Below are positions 1 to 6,308 of a stretch of DNA of 9,966 bases, one piece after another; the stretch's first letter is position 1, and the number at the start of each line of letters is the position of its first letter. The translations under genes and the position numbers were made by a program. Under the pieces are notes generated by a model that made no database searches, had not been told where the DNA came from, and worked only from the letters and a program-made list of their open reading frames with translations. This DNA comes from Acetobacteraceae bacterium (lineage in GTDB: Bacteria; Pseudomonadota; Alphaproteobacteria; Acetobacterales; Acetobacteraceae): positions 1 to 9,966 of the forward strand of contig DNXO01000126.1 in assembly GCA_003506895.1 (NCBI GenBank), in the 5' to 3' direction.

Positions 1-102
1 ATGGGCGGTTACGCTCCGACCCTGAACACGACTGATGCTTCCAAGGTCCGCATGGGCGGCTATGCCCCGACCCTGAGCACGACCGATGCCTCCAAGGTCA
101 GG
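1..102 (+). repeat. Two direct 51-bp (17-codon) tandem repeats
   Basis: Copies lie at 1-51 and 52-102 with no spacer and no indels. Differences are at the codons for Gly3, Tyr4, Ala5, Asn/Ser9, Thr11, Ala13 and Arg17. All are silent except Asn to Ser. The pattern is an in-frame coding repeat under protein-level constraint rather than a fresh duplication or slippage product. Confidence 0.85.
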
Positions 103-114
103 CTGGTCGGCTAG
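1..114 (+). CDS. C-terminal end of a tandem-repeat protein or peptide (partial)
   Basis: The reading frame is open from base 1 to a TAG at 112-114. It encodes two consecutive 17-residue units, MGGYAPTLNTTDASKVR and the same with S for N at position 9. A three-residue tail LVG follows, which may be the start of a decayed third unit (compare MGG). The two DNA copies differ at eight bases in seven codons, and only one change alters an amino acid, which suggests the peptide unit itself is conserved. The ATG at base 1 is the first codon of a repeat, so it need not be the true start; more repeats or a leader may lie upstream. I do not recognise the family. A multi-core precursor peptide or a repetitive surface protein are both possible. 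The TAG is followed by an intrinsic terminator, so this is the real end of a transcribed gene. Confidence that it is coding is good; function is unknown. Confidence 0.7.
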   Translation: MGGYAPTLNTTDASKVRMGGYAPTLSTTDASKVRLVG

Positions 115-124
115 GTCTTGGCTC

Positions 125-150
125 GGTCGGCTCGCGCCGACCCCGTTTTT
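125..150 (+). terminator. Rho-independent terminator of the repeat-protein gene
   Basis: A perfect 6-bp stem, GGTCGG (125-130) and CCGACC (137-142), encloses a 6-base loop, and five T follow at 146-150. It starts 11 bases after the TAG of the repeat gene. A second GGTCGG at 106-111, inside the coding end, could compete for the same right arm. Confidence 0.7.
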
Positions 151-194
151 CATTACGGCCTGCGTGATGCCAGGTTATTAGTCTATAAAGATAG

Positions 195-223
195 CAGACC
201 GAGCCTCGGGCCGGTCTGATTTT
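195..223 (+). promoter_or_regulatory. Terminator-like hairpin in the leader of the DUF6065-like gene
   Basis: CAGACCG (195-201) pairs with CGGTCTG (212-218), and inner GCC (203-205) pairs with GGC (209-211) around a TCG loop with one bulged A. ATTTTG follows, so it has the form of an intrinsic terminator. A TATAAA at 184-189 could be a -10 box just upstream, but no matching -35 was found. The hairpin sits 21 bases before the Shine-Dalgarno-like AAGGA (240-244) of the next gene. It may be an attenuator or 5' stem of that mRNA, or a backup terminator for the repeat gene. Sequence alone does not decide. Confidence 0.5.
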
Positions 224-253
224 GTATTCGCACTCTTCCAAGGATCCGTCGTC

Positions 254-1036
254 GTGAACAAACCAGCCGCGCCCGACGCAAAGCCCAAGCTCATCACCTT
301 CCATCGCATGATCCCAACTGCCCGGATGCCGCAACGCGCCGACCGCTCCGCTGCTGGTTCGCTGCCTACGCGCGCATTCCGCTATTGCGAGGCGGCAACG
401 TCTGCCGCGGCGTTCGGCTATTACCTGTTCCCCCCAATGGGTTTCTCGGTGATGTGGGACGGGCACGATATGATGTGGACGTTCGAGGGTTCGGGAGAAT
501 GGCTCCCGCTGAACGGCGCCGTGCAGTTTCCCGGTTATCGCGACTATTTCGACGGAATCGCGCCAGACGAGATCAAGGAATTCTCCCCACCATTCCTGGG
601 TGCTCTGCAAGAGCCCGGCCTGATACAGCTTTGGATGGGCCTGACTGTCCGAACCGCTCCCGGCTGGAGCCTGCTGGTTCGTGCGCCCGCCAACCTGCCC
701 CGAAGCGGCGGTTGGGAACCGTTCGAGGGCATTGTCGAAACCGATCACTGGTTCGGCCCCTTGATCACCAACCTTAGACTGACAAAAACAAACGTTCCGA
801 TCGACTTCAAGCCAGACTTCCCGTTGCTGCAGGTCCAGCCGATCCCGCGCCATGTCTATGAGGACTCGACGCTTAACAACTACGAGATCGTCCCCGAACT
901 GACACAGTTCACGCCCGAGGATTGGGACGACTACTACGACACCGTCGTCCGCCCGAATTCCCAGGTGGTTCGCCCGCGTGGCCAGTACGCCGCCGCCGCG
1001 CGCAAACGGCGCAGTGCCGAAGGTGCAACGGATTAA
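254..1036 (+). CDS. DUF6065-like protein of unknown function
   Basis: This encodes 260 residues. The start chosen is GTG at 254 because AAGGA at 240-244 lies 9 bases upstream and it is the first start in the frame. There is no signal peptide or membrane segment, so it is probably cytoplasmic. The protein is rich in aromatics and proline: an N-terminal part with GYYLFPPMGFSVMWDG (55-70), a central segment with WSLLVRAPANLP (138-149), then EGIVETDHWFGP (158-169). A tyrosine/aspartate-rich stretch follows (WDDYYD, 224-229) and a basic tail. The run 'LVRxPxN-P ... EGIVETD' resembles what I recall of the DUF6065 family; this is recognition from memory, not a search. No catalytic residues can be assigned. 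It follows the tandem-repeat gene on the same strand after two hairpins, and a secreted hydrolase gene starts 61 bases after its TAA. A long antisense frame overlaps it and was rejected. Confidence 0.75.
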   Translation: MNKPAAPDAKPKLITFHRMIPTARMPQRADRSAAGSLPTRAFRYCEAATSAAAFGYYLFPPMGFSVMWDGHDMMWTFEGSGEWLPLNGAVQFPGYRDYFDGIAPDEIKEFSPPFLGALQEPGLIQLWMGLTVRTAPGWSLLVRAPANLPRSGGWEPFEGIVETDHWFGPLITNLRLTKTNVPIDFKPDFPLLQVQPIPRHVYEDSTLNNYEIVPELTQFTPEDWDDYYDTVVRPNSQVVRPRGQYAAAARKRRSAEGATD

Positions 1037-1097
1037 AGAGCGGCGGGAAACCGACCCGGTGCTGGACAGCCAGCGCGCTTTCCAGCATCAAACGTCG

Positions 1098-1865
1098 ATG
1101 AGGGAACGACGCAGTTTGGGCACGATAACACGTCTGCTTTGTACCGCCGCGGCTTTGCTCGCCCCGGTCACCGGTTATGCGAACCCCACATGCCCGGCCG
1201 ATCCGGCGATGGATAAGCTGAATCTGCCGCACTTCCACGCCGCCCTCGCCAACCGCTCCCAGGGGGTGATCGTAGCGCTTGGCTCCTCATCGACCGCAGG
1301 CGCGATGGCGGCCGACAGTGCCCACACTTATCCCGCCATTCTTCAGCGGGAACTGAGCAACGCCCTGCCGAACGCCCACATCGCCGTGATCAACCGCGGG
1401 ATCGGCGGTCAGGACGCGCCCGAGGAGCTCGCCCGCCTCGGTACCGACGTGATCGCGCTGCATCCACAACTCGTCATCTGGCAGGTCGGCGCCAACGGCG
1501 CGATGCGCCATGCCGATCCCGGCACCTTTCATCACATGGTCGAAGAAGGTGTGAAGCGCCTGCTCAAAGCCAATATCGATGTCGTTCTGATGGACAACCA
1601 ACGCTCCCCCCGCGTCCTGGCCGCCGCCGATCACATCATCCTGGAAGAAGCGCTTGCGCACGTCGCTCGGGAAACTGGCGCCAATCTGTTCTCCCGCAGC
1701 CACCTGATGGACTTCTGGTCCGACCAAGGCGCCAAACCTAGCCAGTTCATTGCCTCCGACGGCTTGCACCAAAACGATTTGGGCTACCTCTGTGTTACCC
1801 AGTCCCTTGGCCGTCTGATCGTCTCCGCCGTCAACGCGCCCGTCACCGTTTCGGCCAGCCGCTGA
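1098..1865 (+). CDS. Secreted SGNH/GDSL-type hydrolase family protein
   Basis: This encodes 255 residues from ATG 1098. The frame is open back to 978, but a start there would overlap the preceding gene and put 40 unrelated residues ahead of a typical signal peptide. A TTG at 1116 with AGGGA upstream (1101-1105) is an alternative start. Residues 1-28 form a signal peptide (RERR n-region, hydrophobic LLCTAAALLAPV, likely cleavage after GYA), so it is probably periplasmic or secreted. SGNH blocks are visible: block I ALGSSSTAG with nucleophile about Ser64; block II NRGIGG with Gly103; block III VGANG with Asn133 but Gly where GxND has Asp; block V SDGLH with Asp221 and His224. The family hydrolyses esters, acyl groups on lipids or acetylated sugars; the substrate cannot be read here. 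It converges on the regulator gene 32 bases downstream, with no obvious terminator between them. Confidence 0.82.
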   Translation: MRERRSLGTITRLLCTAAALLAPVTGYANPTCPADPAMDKLNLPHFHAALANRSQGVIVALGSSSTAGAMAADSAHTYPAILQRELSNALPNAHIAVINRGIGGQDAPEELARLGTDVIALHPQLVIWQVGANGAMRHADPGTFHHMVEEGVKRLLKANIDVVLMDNQRSPRVLAAADHIILEEALAHVARETGANLFSRSHLMDFWSDQGAKPSQFIASDGLHQNDLGYLCVTQSLGRLIVSAVNAPVTVSASR

Positions 1866-1897
1866 CGTAGCACCGCCCGGGCAGCGCGCGGACCTTC

Positions 1898-4063
1898 CTA
1901 CCCGAGACCCGGCCGAAGGACGATTGGCGCGTTGGCGACAGGGGGGGCTCGTTCCCGAATGCCGGCGAGGCGAAGGCCTTCGGCATAGTGCATTTTGTCG
2001 CTTTCGTTTTCCATCGAGTTGGTTTGCAGAAAGCGTTCGATGGTGAAGTCGGGCTCCAACGCCAGCAAGCGGCGGCGAATGGTAGCGGCTTCCTGGTCAC
2101 GGTGCAGGTGCCCCAATGCCGCGAGGTAAGGCCGGTAGGTTGCCGAAAACGCCGGGTTGAGTTGGCTGATGTTGCGTCCAACCTCGACCGCGCTTTCGTA
2201 GTCGCGCTTCATCAGATGGATAACGCCGAAGAACCCGTCGAAAACGAAGGCATGGGGGTCAAGCGGCGATAGCATCTTATAGCGCCGCAACCGGCGGTCG
2301 GCTTCGTCCGGGTCGCCGGAATAGGCGTGTGCCATGGCCGAGAGTGCCCAGGCCATCGCCAGATTCGGATTCAGCGCGAGTGCTCGCTCGTGCAGCACGA
2401 TCGCCTCACGCAGGCGGCGGTGGAGGAAGGCGCGTACATGCCCGCTGATCGTAAGACCGCGGGCGTCAAACGGATCGAGGATAATGGCGCGTTCGGCCAA
2501 TTCACCGGCTCTCTCCATCATCGACTGCGGATGGTCCGCCCAACCTTGTCCGACCAGAAAGATATGCCAATAGGCATACCAAGCGTAGGCAGCCGCGTAA
2601 TCCGGGTCCAAGGTGATCGCGTTGGAGAGGTATTCCCCCGCCTGCATATAGGGGTCATGCTCCATGCGTCCGATCAGCGGAATGGCGCGTAGCATCAGGT
2701 CATAGGCCGTTGCGTCGATCGTGCTGCGGCTGCTGCTGCGTTTGGCTTCGATCAGCAGGATTTCCGGGTCGATCTGCGCGACGACCTCGGCCGCGACTTC
2801 ATCCTGCAACGACAGAAGATCGCTGGTTTCTCGGTCGAAGCGGCGTGCCCACACGATCTGGTTGTTGGCGCGCAGGTCCAGCAGCCGCAGGCTGATGCGG
2901 ATTTTGCCGCCGGCGCGTTGCACCGAACCATCCAGCAGAAAATCCAACCCGAATTCACGCCGGATGGCCGCTTCATCCCGATGATCCGCCGCGAAACGCC
3001 CAAGTGAGTTGGACGAGACGATAAACATCCAGCGGAAACGCGACAGGGCATTGGTGATTTCGTCCGCAAGGCCGGGGGCAAGATGGGCGTCCTCATCCGG
3101 TATGCCGACCAGGCGGAACGGCATCACCCCAATATGGGCGCCACCACGGGAGGCGGCTGGTTCGCGCTTGCGGGACGGTGGCGCGGCATCGTCAACCAGC
3201 GGGGGCGCGACAAGCGGGGCGGCGACGGGTTCCGGTGATGGCGACGGCTGCGGCGCGGCGGCTTCGACCGGTTGCGGCGGGCGCAGCGGCAGGCGGCTAT
3301 GCGACGGCCCACGGATTTCGTTCAGCAATTTCTGCGTTTCGACCGACGGTGCCGCATCAAGCATATCCGCCAGCACGGCCCGGCAGCGGTCGTAGGCCTG
3401 CACCGCCAGCCCGCGTTCGCCCCGAACCGCATGTGCCTTCATCAGTGCGCGCCAGGCGCCTTCATGCGACCGGTCGATCGTCAACAGCCGTTGCGCGGCG
3501 GCGATCGCGGCGTCCGGTTCCAGTTCTCCCTTCAGCATCGATTCGGCGATGCCGCGCGCGCGGTCGCGGAGACGCTCCCGTTCGGTGTTGAGCCAGGCGT
3601 CGAAGTTTGGATCGATCCCGTCCAGATCTTCCAGAAGGTCGCCATCCAGCAGCGCCAGCGACGCTGGTTGCGTGGCGGTTGCCCGCATCACTTCCTCGAC
3701 GTCTATCCACACGGCGCCCGGCCGCAAGGTCAGGTGGTCGCGCGTGATGATCAGGATGTCGGTTTCGGCGGGGGACAGCGCCTCCAGCAGCCGGTGGATT
3801 TCCTGGCGAAGCGATGCGCGCGCCTGTTCCTCGGGACGCCGGCTCCAGAGTTGTTCGGCGAGACGGCCGCGCAGCACCGGCCGTGGCGCCGCCATCGCGA
3901 TACTGGCCAGCAGCGCACGGGTTTTGCGTCCGGCCGGCAACACGCTTTCGCTTCGGATCGTCCAGGCTTCCATCTGCCCGATCAAACGCAGCCGCACGAC
4001 GACATGATCGAGTACGTTGGTTGGCATCGACGGTGTCGGCAGCCGTGTTTGAGAGTCCGCCAT
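1898..4063 (-). CDS. Regulator-like protein: winged helix, BTAD, TolB-like and TPR domains
   Basis: This encodes 721 residues. ATG at 4063 is preferred over the adjacent TTG (4066) because GAGGGG (4069-4074) lies 5 bases before it. Order of regions: an OmpR/SARP-like winged helix at about 22-118 (RKTRALLASIAM, LRGRLAEQLW, ARASLRQEIHRLL); a bacterial transcriptional activator domain at about 119-250; a Pro/Ala-rich linker at about 252-309; a TolB-like domain at about 310-440 (IGVMPF, LADEITNALSRF, FLLDGSVQ, IVWARRFD); and TPR-like helices at about 453-680 (repeated LDP/LNP turns at 485, 529, 564, 635, 669). No transmembrane segment is seen. Proteins of this architecture are usually annotated as SARP-type regulators or adenylate-cyclase-like TPR proteins; no cyclase domain is present here. 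The TolB-like and TPR parts probably sense or scaffold something. Neighbouring genes give no firm hint of the target. Domain calls are firm, biological role unknown. Confidence 0.85.
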   Translation of the reverse strand: MADSQTRLPTPSMPTNVLDHVVVRLRLIGQMEAWTIRSESVLPAGRKTRALLASIAMAAPRPVLRGRLAEQLWSRRPEEQARASLRQEIHRLLEALSPAETDILIITRDHLTLRPGAVWIDVEEVMRATATQPASLALLDGDLLEDLDGIDPNFDAWLNTERERLRDRARGIAESMLKGELEPDAAIAAAQRLLTIDRSHEGAWRALMKAHAVRGERGLAVQAYDRCRAVLADMLDAAPSVETQKLLNEIRGPSHSRLPLRPPQPVEAAAPQPSPSPEPVAAPLVAPPLVDDAAPPSRKREPAASRGGAHIGVMPFRLVGIPDEDAHLAPGLADEITNALSRFRWMFIVSSNSLGRFAADHRDEAAIRREFGLDFLLDGSVQRAGGKIRISLRLLDLRANNQIVWARRFDRETSDLLSLQDEVAAEVVAQIDPEILLIEAKRSSSRSTIDATAYDLMLRAIPLIGRMEHDPYMQAGEYLSNAITLDPDYAAAYAWYAYWHIFLVGQGWADHPQSMMERAGELAERAIILDPFDARGLTISGHVRAFLHRRLREAIVLHERALALNPNLAMAWALSAMAHAYSGDPDEADRRLRRYKMLSPLDPHAFVFDGFFGVIHLMKRDYESAVEVGRNISQLNPAFSATYRPYLAALGHLHRDQEAATIRRRLLALEPDFTIERFLQTNSMENESDKMHYAEGLRLAGIRERAPPVANAPIVLRPGLG

Positions 4064-4091
4064 CAATTCCCCTCGGGACTATCGCAACGGT

Positions 4092-4105
4092 TGTAATGCG
4101 TTACA
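4092..4105. promoter_or_regulatory. Inverted repeat TGTAA-N4-TTACA upstream of the regulator gene
   Basis: TGTAA (4092-4096) and TTACA (4101-4105) form a perfect 5-bp inverted repeat with a 4-base spacer. It lies about 29 bases before the regulator's ATG on the minus strand, where an operator would be expected. It could be an autoregulatory site for the winged-helix protein or a site for another dimeric regulator. A short palindrome can arise by chance. Confidence 0.3.
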
Positions 4106-4162
4106 TGACCTGAGGCTATACCCATTGGTGTTTGGCGCGGGTAATGCACCGTCATTTTCGTA

Positions 4163-4801
4163 TCAAATCATACCGATCCGTGTCCGGATGAATGCAAGCG
4201 CAACCTGAAAGGCCGCTTCCGCGTCCATTGTGCTGGTATCGAGTTGATAGGCGTCATCGGCTGCCTTTAGCGGCGCGGCCGCTCGGGCGGCGTCCTTCGC
4301 ATCGCGCTGGCGCATATCCTCCTCGACGGTCAGGATATCGGCTTCCAGGCCTTTCCCCCGCAGTTCAAGCCAGCGCCGGCGGGCGCGCTCCGACAGGCCG
4401 GCGGTAACGAAAAGTTTGGCCTGGGCATTGGGAAAAATCACCGTGCCAATATCGCGGCCGTCCAGCACGGCGCCGTCCTGAACCGCGAAGTCGCGCTGAA
4501 AGTCCAGTAGCGCCGCGCGCACGCCGGGGATCGAGGCAACCGAGGCCGCCGCGGCATCTGCCTGTGGGCCGCGCAGATCGGAACGGTCCAAATCCTCTGG
4601 GCGTAACGATCGTGCCGCCGCATCCGCGCTGGCGGCGTCGGCCGGATCGCCGCCAGCATCCAATACGCGCCGTCCAACCGCTCGGTACAGCAGGCCGGTG
4701 TCCAGATAGGGCAGGCCCAGGGTCGAGGCGATACGCCGAGCCAATGTGCCCTTGCCGGCCGCGGCGGGTCCGTCGATGGCGATAATCGGCTTCATGGTCA
4801 C
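4163..4801 (-). CDS. cmk: Cytidylate kinase
   Basis: It phosphorylates CMP and dCMP to the diphosphates with ATP in the cytoplasm, for nucleic acid and CDP-lipid precursor supply. From ATG 4795 the protein has 210 residues, close to the family norm of about 220. Seen in sequence: P-loop GPAAAGKGT (9-17), DTGLLYRAVG (32-41), DGRDIGTVIFP (112-122) and a lid segment with QRDAKDAAR (163-171). The coordinates given use GTG 4801, which overlaps the aroA TGA by four bases (GTGA); the ATG two codons later gives the usual MKPIIAIDGP start. No separate Shine-Dalgarno is evident, so coupling to aroA translation is likely. Downstream there are about 90 non-coding bases and then the regulator gene; rpsA, a frequent neighbour of cmk, is absent. 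Confidence 0.96.
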   Translation of the reverse strand: MTMKPIIAIDGPAAAGKGTLARRIASTLGLPYLDTGLLYRAVGRRVLDAGGDPADAASADAAARSLRPEDLDRSDLRGPQADAAAASVASIPGVRAALLDFQRDFAVQDGAVLDGRDIGTVIFPNAQAKLFVTAGLSERARRRWLELRGKGLEADILTVEEDMRQRDAKDAARAAAPLKAADDAYQLDTSTMDAEAAFQVALAFIRTRIGMI

Positions 4802-6141
4802 GCCGCCGGCCCGATGGCGGCGCCGAGGCCATTCATCAGCCCGACAAAGCCCGGGAAACTGGTGTCGATGAAGCCAGCGTCATCGACGGTCACCGGAGCG
4901 GCCGTGACGATACCGAGCACCAGGGCAGACATGGCGATGCGGTGGTCCATGTGGGTGGCCACGGTGCCGCCGCCCGCCGGCGGCGTGCCGGTTCCATGGA
5001 TAATCATGTCGTCGCCCTCGATCTCCACCTTCGCACCGTTCACAGAGAGCAAGGCGGCGGTGGCGGCTAGCCGGTCGCTTTCCTTGACGCGCAATTCCCT
5101 CAGGCCGCGCATCCGGGTGGTACCCGAGGCGCAAGCCGCCGCGACGGCCAGGATCGGATACTCATCGATCATGCTGGGTGCGCGTTCGTTCGGCACGTCG
5201 ATCGCGGATAGCGCACCGCCAGTGATGTCCAGGTCGCCGACAGGTTCGCCGCCCTCGATTCGGCGGTTCTTGATGATGACCGAGGCGCCCATTTCCTCCA
5301 GGCAAAGAAACAGGCCGGTGCGCAGCGGATTTAGCCCGACGGCCGGGATTGTCACTTTGCTGCCGGGGACCAACAGGGCCGCGACCAGCGGGAACGCCGC
5401 CGACGACGGGTCACCCGGCACCATCACGTCGGCCGCGCGCAATTCGGGTTGGCCTTGCAGCTCGATGATCCGGCCGGTGCCGCTGGCCTGTACGCTGACG
5501 GTCGCGCCGAAGTGTCGCAGCATGTTTTCGGTATGGTCGCGGGTGGCTTCCGGTTCCTCGACGCGGGTGATGCCGGGCGCATTCAGGCCCGCCAGCAGAA
5601 CAGCGGATTTTACCTGGGCTGACGGCACCGGCACCCGGTAGTCCAGCGCCATCGCCTCTTTCGCCCCCCGGATCGCCAGCGGAAGCCGGCCACCCTCACG
5701 CGCCCAGAATTTGGCGCCGGTGGCGGAGAGCGGATCGATCACCCGGCGCATCGGACGGCCGCGCAGGCTGGCATCGCCGGTCATGACCGAAAACACCGGA
5801 TGGCTGGCCAGGATGCCGCAAAGCAGCCGGGCGGCGGTGCCGGAGTTGCCCATATCAAGGACATCCGCCGGTTCCGTCAGCCCGCCGATCCCACGGCCGG
5901 CGACGCGCCAGGTGCCGTCCGAGTCGGGGGTCACCTCGGCGCCCAGTGCGCGCATGGCGGCGGCCGTACGCAGCACGTCCTCGCCGGTCAGCAGGCCAGT
6001 GATGCGGGTTTCGCCGATCGCCAGCGCGCCGAACATCAGCGCGCGATGACTGATTGATTTGTCGCCCGGCGCGGCGATCCTGCCGGTTAGCGGAGCCTCG
6101 GCTTGACGGGAAATCACGGGACGGAGGGCGGCTTCGTGCAT
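4798..6141 (-). CDS. aroA: 3-phosphoshikimate 1-carboxyvinyltransferase (EPSP synthase)
   Basis: It joins phosphoenolpyruvate to shikimate-3-phosphate, the sixth step of the shikimate pathway to chorismate, in the cytoplasm. It has 447 residues, normal for the family. Motifs: PGDKSISHR (25-33), DMGNSGTAARLL (96-107), SAQVKSAVLLAGLN (174-187), TRDHTE (200-205), PGDPSSAAFPL (242-252), SMIDEYPILAVAAA (323-336, Asp326 probable catalytic), LRVKESDRL (350-358) and DHRIAMS (399-405). GDKS, RDHTE and SAQVK are hallmarks of the class II (CP4-like) group, but the fourth hallmark N-x-T-R is NPLR (271-274) here. At the glyphosate-sensitive position Gly101 is present (CP4 has Ala), and at the E. coli Pro101 position there is Leu106, as in CP4. 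ATG 6141 lacks a good Shine-Dalgarno. It leads the aroA-cmk pair and diverges from the FYDLN-acid gene. Confidence 0.97.
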   Translation of the reverse strand: MHEAALRPVISRQAEAPLTGRIAAPGDKSISHRALMFGALAIGETRITGLLTGEDVLRTAAAMRALGAEVTPDSDGTWRVAGRGIGGLTEPADVLDMGNSGTAARLLCGILASHPVFSVMTGDASLRGRPMRRVIDPLSATGAKFWAREGGRLPLAIRGAKEAMALDYRVPVPSAQVKSAVLLAGLNAPGITRVEEPEATRDHTENMLRHFGATVSVQASGTGRIIELQGQPELRAADVMVPGDPSSAAFPLVAALLVPGSKVTIPAVGLNPLRTGLFLCLEEMGASVIIKNRRIEGGEPVGDLDITGGALSAIDVPNERAPSMIDEYPILAVAAACASGTTRMRGLRELRVKESDRLAATAALLSVNGAKVEIEGDDMIIHGTGTPPAGGGTVATHMDHRIAMSALVLGIVTAAPVTVDDAGFIDTSFPGFVGLMNGLGAAIGPAA

Positions 6142-6226
6142 GGAAAGGGTCCGGTCGGTGGCGTCGTTGGCGGCTTGTTAACCGCTTTCCCATAATGCGG
6201 ATATGGTCAGGAACGCGATAAGCTAT

Positions 6227-6232
6227 TTGACA
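6227..6232 (+). promoter_or_regulatory. Consensus -35 hexamer in the aroA/FYDLN divergent gap
   Basis: TTGACA is a perfect -35 hexamer in the 167-base gap between aroA and the FYDLN-acid gene. No good -10 is found 16-18 bases downstream, so the promoter is only a suggestion. The rest of this gap (6142-6308) shows no RNA gene or strong hairpin. Confidence 0.22.
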
Positions 6233-6308
6233 GGGGCGCGCCGTGATGGCATGGGCGCCCGCTCTTATTCGATGCCCAAAAGACTGTCACGAAGGGCCTT
6301 ATACACTC

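Noticed and set aside
98..853. 251-codon minus-strand frame
   Set aside because: It is antisense to the DUF6065-like gene, crosses the terminator at 125-150, has no ribosome site and gives a low-complexity Arg/Gly-rich product typical of high-GC shadow frames.
1061..1074. GCTGG-ACAG-CCAGC hairpin after the DUF6065-like gene
   Set aside because: Five base pairs with no T-run; too weak to call a terminator.
978..1097. Upstream extension of the SGNH hydrolase frame
   Set aside because: It overlaps the previous gene and would place 40 charged residues ahead of a clear signal peptide.
3272..4096. 274-codon plus-strand frame
   Set aside because: It is antisense to the regulator's DNA-binding half, which has recognisable domains; the product is rich in Arg, Gln and His without motifs.
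4814..5641. 275-codon plus-strand frame
   Set aside because: It is antisense to aroA, whose motifs are unmistakable.
6243..6308. N-terminal extension of the FYDLN-acid protein
   Set aside because: The family begins at MAKPELGTKR, and the extra 22 residues lack similarity; the GAAGGG site lies within that stretch.
6142..6308. Possible RNA gene or strong promoter in the aroA/FYDLN gap
   Set aside because: Only an isolated TTGACA and a CATAAT at incompatible spacing were found, and no cloverleaf or stable hairpin.
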